Made by a program: the position numbers and the translations under genes. Shown here in pieces: positions 1 to 5,410 of a DNA stretch of 7,183 nucleotides; position 1 is the stretch's first letter, and the number at the start of each line of letters is the position of its first letter. The stretch spans positions 1 to 7,183 of the forward strand of contig JAUSPK010000117.1 of NCBI GenBank assembly GCA_030655735.1. The letters are read 5' to 3'. The notes under the pieces are model-generated. The model was given only the letters and a program-made list of their open reading frames with translations. It searched no databases and had not been told where the DNA came from. Origin of the DNA: Syntrophales bacterium (GTDB lineage Bacteria > Desulfobacterota > Syntrophia > Syntrophales > UBA2210).

Positions 1-2
1 AG

Positions 3-1196
3 CGGGGGGAGATCATCGCGGCCATTGAAACCATGCAGGACGTAACGCAGCAAAGAGAGATGGACGTCAGACTGGAGGAATATGCCGAAACACTCCAGAA
101 CGAGTTGACCGAGAACATCAACCTCCGCGGGAAAATCGAGGAATTATACAACTATCTTCAGTCCATCATCGACAGCCTGCCGGACAAGATATTCGATCTC
201 AGCACGAACGGGATCATCAATTATGTGAACCGGGACGTGAAGAAAGATGGAGGTATCATCTCTGCTAAATTCGGGGGAAAACACTTCTCGGATTTTGTTG
301 ACGAGGAAAACAGGCAGTTTGTCCTGGACATATGGGAGTACGCGAAAAAGGGAATATTCAGCCCCTACGAAATGACGGTAACCGCAAAGGACAACTCGAG
401 GAGAAACCTGCTGATAACGCCCCGGCCGGTGAAGGGAACCGATCGGTACATCCTCGTTCAGAGGGACATCACCCAGTTCAAGGCCCTGGAGAAAAAATTC
501 TACGAGAGCCAGAAGCTTGCCGCCATCGGCCAGCTGTCGGCCGGCATAGCGCACGAGGTCAGAAATCCCCTCTCCTCGATAAAAATGAGCCTTCAGATCC
601 TCGAAAAACGGATGCGGCCGGAGGGAAACGACTCGAAACGATTCAAAATCGCCCAAAGAGAAGTCGAACACCTTGAAAAGCTCGTCAATGATATACTCAT
701 TTACGCGAAGCCCTCCGATCCCGTAAAGCAATCCTCGAGCGTAAAAAAGATTATCGACCACGCCCTCGCGATGGCCGAAAAATCTGTGGCGGATAAACAC
801 ATCAAGGTAGAAAAAGCCTTCGCGAAAGGCCTGCCTCTTCTGGATGTCGATCCGGCGATGGTGGAACAGGCCTTTCTTAATATCTACCATAACGCCATCG
901 ACGCGATGGAAGACGGCGGGAAGCTTTCAATATCCACCAGACAGAAGGACGGCAGGGTCTGTGTCGAAATCGAAGATGAGGGGTCCGGAATTTCCAAGGA
1001 AGACATGCCCTATATCTTCAACCCGTTTTTTACCAAAAAGAGCTACGGCACCGGGCTTGGGCTCGCGCAGATCAAGAAGATCATAGACCTGCACCAAGGC
1101 ACGATAGAGATCTTGAGCCAAGAGGGAAAGGGAACCGGCGTTGTCGTAACCTTTCCGGCACAGGCAGAGAAGAAAGGCCTCGAAGCGGCAACGTAA
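3..1196 (+). CDS. PAS-domain sensor histidine kinase, 5' end beyond the window
   Basis: Cytoplasmic part of a two-component sensor kinase that autophosphorylates on His and should donate to the regulator encoded next. The frame is open to the left edge; the codons before the first ATG (33) give GEIIAAIETMQDVTQQRE, the typical end of an upstream PAS domain, so the ATG at 33 is internal. Counting from that Met: coiled coil about 10-45, a second PAS domain about 40-150 ending in RDITQFK, HisKA with the H box AGIAHEVRNPLSS (phospho-acceptor H174), then HATPase_c with N box around N287, G1 box DEGSGI (315-320), F box IFNPFF and G2 box GTGLGL (339-344). All catalytic boxes are intact. The H-box type resembles NtrB/ZraS/AtoS-like kinases, which usually partner sigma54 activators, as here. 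No membrane segment is visible in the part shown; any sensory input domain lies outside. The signal is unknown. Confidence 0.93.
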   Translation, partial: RGEIIAAIETMQDVTQQREMDVRLEEYAETLQNELTENINLRGKIEELYNYLQSIIDSLPDKIFDLSTNGIINYVNRDVKKDGGIISAKFGGKHFSDFVDEENRQFVLDIWEYAKKGIFSPYEMTVTAKDNSRRNLLITPRPVKGTDRYILVQRDITQFKALEKKFYESQKLAAIGQLSAGIAHEVRNPLSSIKMSLQILEKRMRPEGNDSKRFKIAQREVEHLEKLVNDILIYAKPSDPVKQSSSVKKIIDHALAMAEKSVADKHIKVEKAFAKGLPLLDVDPAMVEQAFLNIYHNAIDAMEDGGKLSISTRQKDGRVCVEIEDEGSGISKEDMPYIFNPFFTKKSYGTGLGLAQIKKIIDLHQGTIEILSQEGKGTGVVVTFPAQAEKKGLEAAT

Positions 1197-1204
1197 TCTC
1201 AGGA

Positions 1205-1239
1205 TTCCCCGATGATCCTTTGATGGTATCTATCGGGAA
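1205..1239. promoter_or_regulatory. Inverted repeat between kinase and regulator genes
   Basis: The 81-base gap between the kinase stop and the regulator start carries TTCCCCGAT (1205-1213) and ATCGGGAA (1232-1239), complementary over 8 pairs with one bulged C. An overlapping alternative pairing is AGGAT (1201-1205) with ATCCT (1215-1219). No T-run follows, so it is not a good terminator. It could be an operator or an mRNA hairpin tuning regulator expression. Speculative. Confidence 0.25.
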
Positions 1240-1277
1240 AGTGATCTGAACTTACAACAGAGGGGGATACACATACT

Positions 1278-2648
1278 ATGTCGAAGATTCTTGTCATTGA
1301 TGACGACAAATCCATCTGCGAAAGCCTGGAGCTCTACCTGACCGAAGAGGGTTATAACGTGAGCACCGCCTCCACCGGAACGGAAGGTCTGAACAACTTT
1401 GTAAGGATACTGCCGGATGTGGTGATCCTCGACATACGCCTCCCCGATATAGACGGATTCACCGTCCTCGAGGACCTGCGGGAAGAAGACGAGAAGGTAA
1501 AGGTCATCATGATTACCGCCCACCACGACATGGAAACAACCATCAATGCCATGAAGGGGGGTGCCTTTGACTACATCCACAAGCCCATCAACGTCGATGA
1601 ACTGGACATAGCCATAAGGAAGGCGCTGAACTCCATAGAGATGGAAAAGAAGATCAACGGTCTTCTAATGGAACACCCCCGCGATTTTAAGGTGGGCGAC
1701 ATCATTGGCACGGGAAACAAGATGAAGGAGGTATTCAAGACCATCGGCGTTGTCTCCCAGAACAGGACAACGGTACTGATACAGGGCGAGAGTGGTACGG
1801 GGAAGGAACTGATCGCCAAGTGCATTCACTACAACACGTCGCGGGACGAACCCTACATAGCGGTCAACTGTTCCGCCATTGTGGAGACCCTCCTGGAGTC
1901 AGAACTGTTCGGCCACGAGAAGGGTTCATTCACGGGTGCGATAGCCAGGAAACAGGGTAAGTTTGAGCTTGCCCGCTATGGCACAGTATTTCTGGACGAG
2001 ATAAGCGAAATGTCTATAAACCTCCAGGCCAAGCTCCTCCGGGTGCTTCAGGAAATGGAGTTTGAGCGGGTCGGGGGAAAAGACAGGGTCAAGGTAAACG
2101 CGAGGATCATAGCCGCGACCAACAAGAATCTAAAAAAAATGGTGAAGGAGGGAACGTTCAGGGACGACCTCTTCTATCGCCTGAACATCATGTCCATCGA
2201 CATCCCCCCGCTACGGGAGAGGCGGGAGGACCTGGCGCCACTTGTTGCGTACCTGCTCGACAAGGCAAACAGGGAGCTTCACAAACAGGTCGCCGGTGTC
2301 TCCGACAAGATGATGGATATCTTTCTCAAGTACAGCTGGCCGGGGAACATCAGAGAGCTGGAGAACCTGCTGGTACGGGCCGCCGTTGTCTCGAAGGGGC
2401 AGATCCTCGGAAAAGAAGACTTTCCGGATTTACTGGAAGACGGAACGGACAAGAGGAAAGGCGCGGAGATCGCCGGGGAGGAACCGGTAGGGATCCAGAC
2501 CCTCGACGACATAGAGGAGATGCACATAAGAAAGGTCATCAGGGAAACCGACAAAAACAAGGGAGAAATCTGCGAAGTTCTGGGAATATCACGCCCCACC
2601 TTCGAAAGAAAGCTGGAAAAATACGGCATCACCTTCGAAAAAGAATGA
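1278..2648 (+). CDS. NtrC-family sigma54-dependent response regulator
   Basis: Transcription activator of sigma54 RNA polymerase, probable partner of the upstream kinase. Domain order for 456 aa: receiver about 1-120 with acidic D8-D10, phospho-acceptor D52 (in LDIRLPD), T80 and K102; AAA+ domain about 140-375 with Walker A GESGTGKE (170-177), sigma54-contact loop GSFTGA (216-221), Walker B GTVFLDEI (235-242), candidate arginine-finger region FRDDLFYRLN and the SWPGNIRELEN motif (353-363); Fis-type helix-turn-helix about 410-451 with LGISRPTFERKLEKYGI. Length is usual for the family. The start is supported by AGAGGGGG at 1259-1266, 11 bases before ATG. The contact loop has Ser where the consensus GAFTGA has Ala; Phe and Thr, the critical residues, are kept, so sigma54 activation is expected. 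Target promoters are not visible here. Confidence 0.95.
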   Translation: MSKILVIDDDKSICESLELYLTEEGYNVSTASTGTEGLNNFVRILPDVVILDIRLPDIDGFTVLEDLREEDEKVKVIMITAHHDMETTINAMKGGAFDYIHKPINVDELDIAIRKALNSIEMEKKINGLLMEHPRDFKVGDIIGTGNKMKEVFKTIGVVSQNRTTVLIQGESGTGKELIAKCIHYNTSRDEPYIAVNCSAIVETLLESELFGHEKGSFTGAIARKQGKFELARYGTVFLDEISEMSINLQAKLLRVLQEMEFERVGGKDRVKVNARIIAATNKNLKKMVKEGTFRDDLFYRLNIMSIDIPPLRERREDLAPLVAYLLDKANRELHKQVAGVSDKMMDIFLKYSWPGNIRELENLLVRAAVVSKGQILGKEDFPDLLEDGTDKRKGAEIAGEEPVGIQTLDDIEEMHIRKVIRETDKNKGEICEVLGISRPTFERKLEKYGITFEKE

Positions 2649-2674
2649 GGGGATAGCCCCTCCCCCCTCCTCAT
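2645..2674 (+). terminator. Possible weak hairpin at the regulator stop
   Basis: GAGGGG (2647-2652) and CCCCTC (2657-2662) form a 6-bp stem with loop ATAG overlapping the stop codon; an alternative outer pairing is ATGAGG (2645-2650) with CCTCAT (2669-2674). A C-rich stretch rather than a T-run follows, so intrinsic termination would be poor. Confidence 0.25.
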
Positions 2675-2710
2675 CAGGTCTACGAAAAAGCCCTGTACAA
2701 CTATCGCTAT

Positions 2711-2794
2711 CTGTTATTTCAAACACCACTACAGTTATTTCGAATTTCTTCCCTGTCATTTCGAACTCCTTCCCTGTCATTTCGAATCCCGATT
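2711..2794. repeat. Four degenerate 21-base tandem units
   Basis: Units begin at 2711, 2732, 2753 and 2774, exactly 21 bases apart. Their first bases are CTGTTATTTCAAA, CAGTTATTTCGAA, CTGTCATTTCGAA and CTGTCATTTCGAA; the middle two also share a CTTCC end. The fourth unit is the left terminus of the palindromic element at 2774-2869, so this looks like serial duplication of that element's terminus. On the minus strand the period gives a heptapeptide pattern, but there is no sign of a real gene. Confidence 0.8.
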
Positions 2795-2869
2795 TATCGG
2801 GATGAGAAATCTTAACAGACTTGCATCGTTACCAAGATTTCTCGTCGCTGAGAGCTCCTCGAAATGACA
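2774..2869. repeat. Full palindromic repeat, copy R1
   Basis: Outer arms TGTCATTTCGA (2775-2785) and TCGAAATGACA (2859-2869) are perfect 11-base inverted repeats. Inner arms GAGAAATCTT (2804-2813) and AAGATTTCTC (2834-2843) are also perfect. The left arm carries a hairpin, ATCCCGAT (2786-2793) and ATCGGGAT (2796-2803). The right arm instead holds the GGAGC...GCGACGAG type of arm seen in R4 and R5, but without their hairpin cassette. No coding capacity; a REP/MITE-like dispersed repeat. Confidence 0.85.
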
Positions 2870-2880
2870 AGATTCCATTC

Positions 2881-2928
2881 TGCCATTTCGACCGAAGTGA
2901 GCTATAGTCCCCATCAGGGGGAAATCTT
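2881..2928. repeat. Half-unit of palindromic repeat, copy R2
   Basis: Starts TGCCATTTCGACCG and ends GGGGGAAATCTTT. Between them lies the cassette GCTATAGTCCCC-ATCA-GGGGG, whose TCCCC (2908-2912) and GGGGA (2918-2922) arms can pair. No matching second half is present, so it is a solo half-unit 11 bases after R1. Confidence 0.75.
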
Positions 2929-2983
2929 TCATTTCATCACATTTTAGTCACTCCTGACCAGATCGGGAATCCAGCAAATCAAC

Positions 2984-3015
2984 AGCTTACGAGCTTATCA
3001 GCTCACCAGCTATTT
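2984..3015. repeat. AGCT array, 8-base period
   Basis: AGCT begins at 2984, 2992, 3000 and 3008, an exact 8-base period: AGCTTACG, AGCTTATC, AGCTCACC, AGCTATTT. A related but longer array lies at 4862-4910. Confidence 0.7.
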
Positions 3016-3020
3016 TCACC

Positions 3021-3091
3021 AAACGAACTAAACGAACCGGACAGACAGACTAAAAAATAGTCGCTGTCACTATTTTTTGTCACTATTTTTT
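3021..3091. repeat. 9-base and 13-base tandem duplications
   Basis: AAACGAAC(T/C) is duplicated at 3021-3029 and 3030-3038. GTCACTATTTTTT is perfectly duplicated at 3066-3078 and 3079-3091. The first CTATTTTTT (3070-3078) is also complementary to AAAAAATAG (3052-3060). The resulting A/U hairpin with following T-run might weakly terminate rightward transcription, but it has very little GC. Confidence 0.6.
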
Positions 3092-3124
3092 ACGTCAGAG
3101 GGAAATCAAATTTTTCATTTCATT

Positions 3125-3158
3125 AAAAAAGGGCCCTGACATTTCTGCCAGAGCCCTT
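3125..3158 (-). terminator. Rho-independent terminator for the leftward atp genes
   Basis: Read on the minus strand: AAGGGCTCTGGCA (3158-3146), loop GAAA (3145-3142), TGTCAGGGCCCTT (3141-3129), then a run of six T including the stem end (3130-3125). Stem pairs 11 of 13 and the loop is a GNRA tetraloop. It sits about 246 bases after the atpB stop with only repeats in between, so it most likely ends the atpZ-atpI-atpB transcript. Confidence 0.85.
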
Positions 3159-3160
3159 CA

Positions 3161-3204
3161 TTCACCATTCAAAACTGATTTTTAATTAAACATTCAACAT
3201 TCAC
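3161..3204. repeat. AT-rich heptamer-type repeat, left copy
   Basis: Contains TTCACCATT and a 25-base segment (3170-3194) that matches 3361-3385 at 23 of 25 positions, followed by CATTCAACATTCAC. It lies between the terminator and the element at 3210-3346. Confidence 0.6.
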
Positions 3205-3209
3205 AAACC

Positions 3210-3346
3210 CGTAAAAAGTCAAGAATGCTCCCTCTCCCTTGATGGGAGAGGGTTGGGGTGAGGGTGAATACGATGTCATTTCATGCGCTTACTCCCCCAC
3301 CCCTTAATACCCACACGCCAGGGGAGGGGAAGTCTGACTTTTTACG
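3210..3346. mobile_element. 137-base MITE-like palindromic element
   Basis: Ends are a perfect 12-base inverted repeat, CGTAAAAAGTCA (3210-3221) and TGACTTTTTACG (3335-3346). Inside is a perfect 9-bp hairpin, CCCTCTCCC (3230-3238), loop TTGAT, GGGAGAGGG (3244-3252), then GGTTGGGGTGAGGGTG; the right arm has CCCCCACCCC and GGGGAGGGG that pair imperfectly with the left. There is no gene inside. GGGAGAGGGTTGGGGTGAGG-type sequence is, from memory, a widespread bacterial intergenic repeat. Non-autonomous mobility is inferred from shape only. Confidence 0.6.
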
Positions 3347-3360
3347 AGAGAATCAACACT

Positions 3361-3413
3361 CAAAACTGTTTTTTAATTCAACATTAAAAATTCACCATTG
3401 AACATTAACAATT
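3361..3413. repeat. AT-rich heptamer repeat running into the atpB 3' end
   Basis: After the 25-base segment shared with 3170-3194 come heptamers AACATTA, AAAATTC, ACCATTG, AACATTA, ACAATTG. The last two cover the atpB stop (3405-3407) and its final codons. AATTCAACATTAAAAATT (3375-3392) recurs identically at 5452-5469. Confidence 0.65.
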
Positions 3414-4073
3414 GTCTTCCAAATGTGCCTCCACCATCGCCAGCTGTATATAGATCATCGACAACATGACAAAGACCAGTGTCTGGATGATGGATGTAAA
3501 GATCATCAGGACAAAGATCGGAAGCGGTACAAGGAAGGGAACCAGCAGCAGGACAATTGCCAGAACGAGATCCTCACCCATGATATTACCGAACAGACGC
3601 ACGGAAAGGGAAATCGGACGCGCGAGGTGGCTGACCAGTTCAATGGGCAGCATGATGGGGGTCATCCACCAGACAGGTCCCAGGAACTGTTTCACATATT
3701 TGAAGCCGTGCAACCAGATCCCCACTATATGCGTCAGGACAAACACCACAAGCGCCATGGAAACGGTGGTATTGAGATTGCTGGTGGGTGACTCAAACCC
3801 GGGAACAAGACCCAGCAGGTTAGCGGTAAGGACAAAGATGGCAATCGTCGCGATCAGGGGGAAAAACTTCAGGCCGGTGGGCCCCATGGCATCGAGCATC
3901 AGGTCCCTGATGCCCCCCAGGAGTACTTCGAACACATGCTGCAACTTTCCGGGATATATACTGAGCTTACGCGTCGCGAGGAAAGAAAGCAGGGCCAAGA
4001 GCAACATGATAAACCACGTATACGTAACATGGGGCGGAAACGGAATCTTATCGAGCAATAAAAAGGGATGCAT
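3405..4073 (-). CDS. atpB: F-type ATP synthase F0 subunit a
   Basis: Membrane stator subunit that forms the two ion half-channels beside the c-ring. The 222-aa product has about five to six hydrophobic segments (roughly 19-34, 68-91, 101-121, 134-150, 166-189, 190-213). Family marks are SPTSNLNTT (95-103), the core motif PISLSVRLFGN with the essential Arg (R159), E167 just after, and Q197 in the last helix. Length is at the short end for the family. The start ATG follows GAGGAGGT (4093-4086) by 12 bases and overlaps the 3' end of atpI by 26 bases, indicating an operon and translational coupling. The last codons coincide with an AT-rich repeat. No atpE follows, although atpB-atpE is the common order. 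Whether H+ or Na+ is used cannot be told from this subunit. Confidence 0.96.
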   Translation of the reverse strand: MHPFLLLDKIPFPPHVTYTWFIMLLLALLSFLATRKLSIYPGKLQHVFEVLLGGIRDLMLDAMGPTGLKFFPLIATIAIFVLTANLLGLVPGFESPTSNLNTTVSMALVVFVLTHIVGIWLHGFKYVKQFLGPVWWMTPIMLPIELVSHLARPISLSVRLFGNIMGEDLVLAIVLLLVPFLVPLPIFVLMIFTSIIQTLVFVMLSMIYIQLAMVEAHLEDNC

Positions 4074-4470
4074 TTTTCTTTCTGAACCTCCTCAATGGGT
4101 TTTTCAAATTCGAGCCTACAACCGTTACTATGACATTTATCACAACCACTGAGAGTCCGAGAACGAGACCGAAGATATCAATCGGAGCCCTGGTTATGAA
4201 AACAAAGAGCACAGCTCCCGTAACGATAAACCGTATATAAAATTTCACCATCATAAAGGGCTTCGCCCTGTCGGCGTGCCTCACCAAGGCGCCCTTCAGA
4301 TCCCTGGAGAGCCAGTAGAAATTTACAATACTGACAAGGCCTCCCAGGAGTACCCCCAGAGCAAACCTCCCCGACAGGAACAGAAAGCTGAGGGCAAGGA
4401 TTATCCCGAGCGCTACCCAGTTTCCTATCTCAATGTTTCTCTGAAGAATGGTTCTTTTCATGTCGACCAC
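4048..4470 (-). CDS. atpI: ATP synthase subunit I (AtpI family)
   Basis: Small hydrophobic protein of the PF03899-type AtpI family, thought to help assemble the c-ring or support ion supply to F0. The 140-aa product has four hydrophobic stretches (about 17-34, 36-54, 75-93, 96-118) and a basic C-terminus (LRRFRKK). I choose the GTG at 4470-4468: AAAAGGAT lies ahead with exactly 8 bases between AGGA and GTG. The ATG at 4461 is the next choice, and an upstream ATG at 4554 would give an atypical 168 aa with a long non-hydrophobic N-terminus. The gene overlaps atpZ by 41 bases and atpB by 26, so the three are one transcript. Confidence 0.85.
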   Translation of the reverse strand: MVDMKRTILQRNIEIGNWVALGIILALSFLFLSGRFALGVLLGGLVSIVNFYWLSRDLKGALVRHADRAKPFMMVKFYIRFIVTGAVLFVFITRAPIDIFGLVLGLSVVVINVIVTVVGSNLKNPLRRFRKKNASLFIAR

Positions 4471-4720
4471 TGATTTTATCCTTTTGCGGGGCCTCATCTT
4501 CATCGGGAAAGGTTCTTTTGATAAAGAGATAAAAATTCCTGAAGCCCGCGGCAACGCCTATCACCAGAAACAGGGGAGTAAAGATATTGCTCGTCCCCAG
4601 TTTTTTGTCAAGGTACACCCCGATCATGAGGCAGCCAAAGATCGCGATAACCATGGCCAGGCCAAGGCTCGCGGCGTATCCCATCTGGAAGAGCACCTTC
4701 TTTTTGTTGGCCTCACCCAT
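4430..4720 (-). CDS. atpZ: AtpZ-type F0 accessory membrane protein
   Basis: First gene of the atp cluster, a small two-helix membrane protein of the AtpZ/ATPase_gene1 family, commonly placed before atpI-atpB and proposed to act in divalent-cation handling or F0 assembly. The 96-aa product has KKKVLFQMGYAASLGL leading into helix 1 (about 16-36), the turn YLDKKLGT, helix 2 (about 46-62) with GVAAGFRNFY, then a charged hydrophilic tail. I choose ATG 4720 because the family normally has only about a dozen residues before helix 1. The longer reading from TTG 4759 would start inside a promoter -35 box (AGTCAA on the plus strand, 4754-4759). There is little Shine-Dalgarno sequence before 4720, matching a near-leaderless message. 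Confidence 0.82.
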   Translation of the reverse strand: MGEANKKKVLFQMGYAASLGLAMVIAIFGCLMIGVYLDKKLGTSNIFTPLFLVIGVAAGFRNFYLFIKRTFPDEDEAPQKDKISGRHEKNHSSEKH

Positions 4721-4730
4721 CGCCGAATCG

Positions 4731-4759
4731 CCTATAGCATACTGGTTGTACCAAGTCAA
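4731..4759 (-). promoter_or_regulatory. Sigma70-type promoter of the atp cluster
   Basis: Minus strand: TTGACT (4759-4754), 17-base spacer, TATAGG (4736-4731) preceded by TGC, an extended -10. The predicted +1 is near 4724, only a few bases before the atpZ ATG at 4720. The match to consensus is 5 of 6 and 4 of 6 with ideal spacing. Confidence 0.6.
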
Positions 4760-4818
4760 TAGGGCAAAAGCACCCTACTGTCATATCAACGATACCCTGT
4801 AATTTTGATCATTATTCG

Positions 4819-4858
4819 GTCATTTCGAATCCCGATTTATCGGGATGAGGAAACTTTC
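4819..4858. repeat. Half-unit of palindromic repeat, copy R3
   Basis: GTCATTTCGA followed by the hairpin ATCCCGAT (4829-4836) and ATCGGGAT (4839-4846), then GAGGAAACTTTC. It is nearly identical to the left arm of R1 (2776-2813) but its end is degenerate and no second half is present. Confidence 0.75.
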
Positions 4859-4913
4859 AACAGCTTACCAGCTGTTAGCTATTGGCTGTTAAGCTATCAG
4901 CTCATCAGCTATC
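4859..4913. repeat. AGCT array, 7-8-base period
   Basis: AGCT (GGCT once) begins at 4862, 4870, 4877, 4884, 4892, 4899 and 4907, alternating 7- and 8-base steps. The first part also folds as AACAGCT (4859-4865), loop TACC, AGCTGTT (4870-4876). It lies 15 bases beyond the stop of the siroheme decarboxylase gene and directly abuts R3. The array at 2984-3015 likewise follows repeat copy R2, by about 55 bases. Confidence 0.7.
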
Positions 4914-4927
4914 TCACCAGACACACC

Positions 4928-5374
4928 CTACAGACCGAACCTGGCGTCGACCTTGAACCTGCGTTTGACCGGCATGCTGATAATATCGGCGATCCCGGTC
5001 TCTTCCGAGATATCGGAGAGCGACTCTTCTATTTCCTCTCCGGTGGCCCCTATGAACGTAAACCAGACGTTATACTCATGGTCCCTCAGATAATTGTGCG
5101 TGATACCCCTGTATGAATTGGCAACCTCCACAAATTTTTCCAGCCGGCAGGCAGGCACCTTCGCGGCGCACAGCGTGCTCTCAAAACCGAGACCGGCGGT
5201 ATCAAAGACAGCGCCGATCCTGCGGATAACGCCTGCCTCTTTGAGCCTCCCGACGCGCTCCAGGAGATCATCCTCCCCGACCCCCACCCGCTCGCCCACC
5301 ACCTTGAACGGCTCGGCATCAAGGGGAAAATCGCCCTGCAGTATATTGAGAATCTTTCTATCTACCGCATCCAC
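4928..5374 (-). CDS. ahbA/B: Siroheme decarboxylase subunit (AhbA/AhbB family)
   Basis: Subunit of the enzyme that removes the acetate carboxyls of siroheme to give 12,18-didecarboxysiroheme in the alternative heme (and d1) pathway. Often mislabelled as an Lrp/AsnC regulator. The 148-aa product has a winged helix-turn-helix-like N-terminus (DRKILNILQGDFPL, GVIRRIGAVFD to about 57) and an AsnC-like alpha/beta C-terminal domain with the family signature THNYLRDHEYNVWFT (92-106) and final VKRRFKVDARF. The start is GTG 5374-5372: AAAAGGATA ahead leaves 8 bases between AGGA and GTG, and the family begins just before DRKIL. An ATG at 5428 is in frame but lies inside an AT-rich repeat without a binding site. 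Functional enzymes are normally AhbA-AhbB heterodimers or paralog pairs; the partner is not in this window. I cannot assign A versus B. Confidence 0.85.
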   Translation of the reverse strand: MDAVDRKILNILQGDFPLDAEPFKVVGERVGVGEDDLLERVGRLKEAGVIRRIGAVFDTAGLGFESTLCAAKVPACRLEKFVEVANSYRGITHNYLRDHEYNVWFTFIGATGEEIEESLSDISEETGIADIISMPVKRRFKVDARFGL

Positions 5375-5410
5375 TCTCGATATCCTTTTAATGCCCAGGA
5401 CAGAATCCTC

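Larger units (their letters stand above)
2649..3404. other. 756-base gene-free convergent intergenic region, repeat island
   Basis: Lies between the rightward regulator gene and the leftward atpB gene. I find no convincing gene here: no ORF of note with a ribosome binding site, and specifically no ATP synthase subunit c. It is a mosaic of 21-base tandem units, two palindromic-repeat copies, an 8-base AGCT array, 9- and 13-base tandem duplications, an intrinsic terminator for the leftward atp genes, AT-rich heptamer arrays and a 137-base element with perfect 12-bp terminal inverted repeats. Each is listed separately. Confidence 0.85.

Noticed and set aside
144..890. Long minus-strand open frame (248 codons) opposite the histidine kinase
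   Set aside because: It is the mirror of a gene with full kinase motifs, has no recognisable domain and no binding site; such antisense frames are common in GC-rich coding DNA.
2589..2780. Minus-strand 63-codon frame with heptapeptide repeats (MTGKEFE, MTGKKFE)
   Set aside because: The peptide repeat is simply the 21-base DNA repeat translated; the frame has no binding site and overlaps the regulator gene's end.
2711..2794. Possible CRISPR array
   Set aside because: Units are 21 bases end to end, degenerate, with no spacers of constant length and no cas genes nearby.
2649..3404. Hidden atpE in the spacer after atpB
   Set aside because: No frame encodes two hydrophobic helices with the glycine-rich and Asp/Glu motifs of subunit c; the stretch is repeats and a terminator.
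3466..4152. 228-codon plus-strand frame opposite atpB and atpI
   Set aside because: Composition is an Arg/Ser/Thr-rich shadow of hydrophobic minus-strand genes; no motif and the minus-strand genes are certain.
4928..5374. Lrp/AsnC-type transcription regulator
   Set aside because: The HTH-like N-terminus is shared, but THNYLRDHEYNVWFT and the FPL segment are signatures of siroheme decarboxylases.
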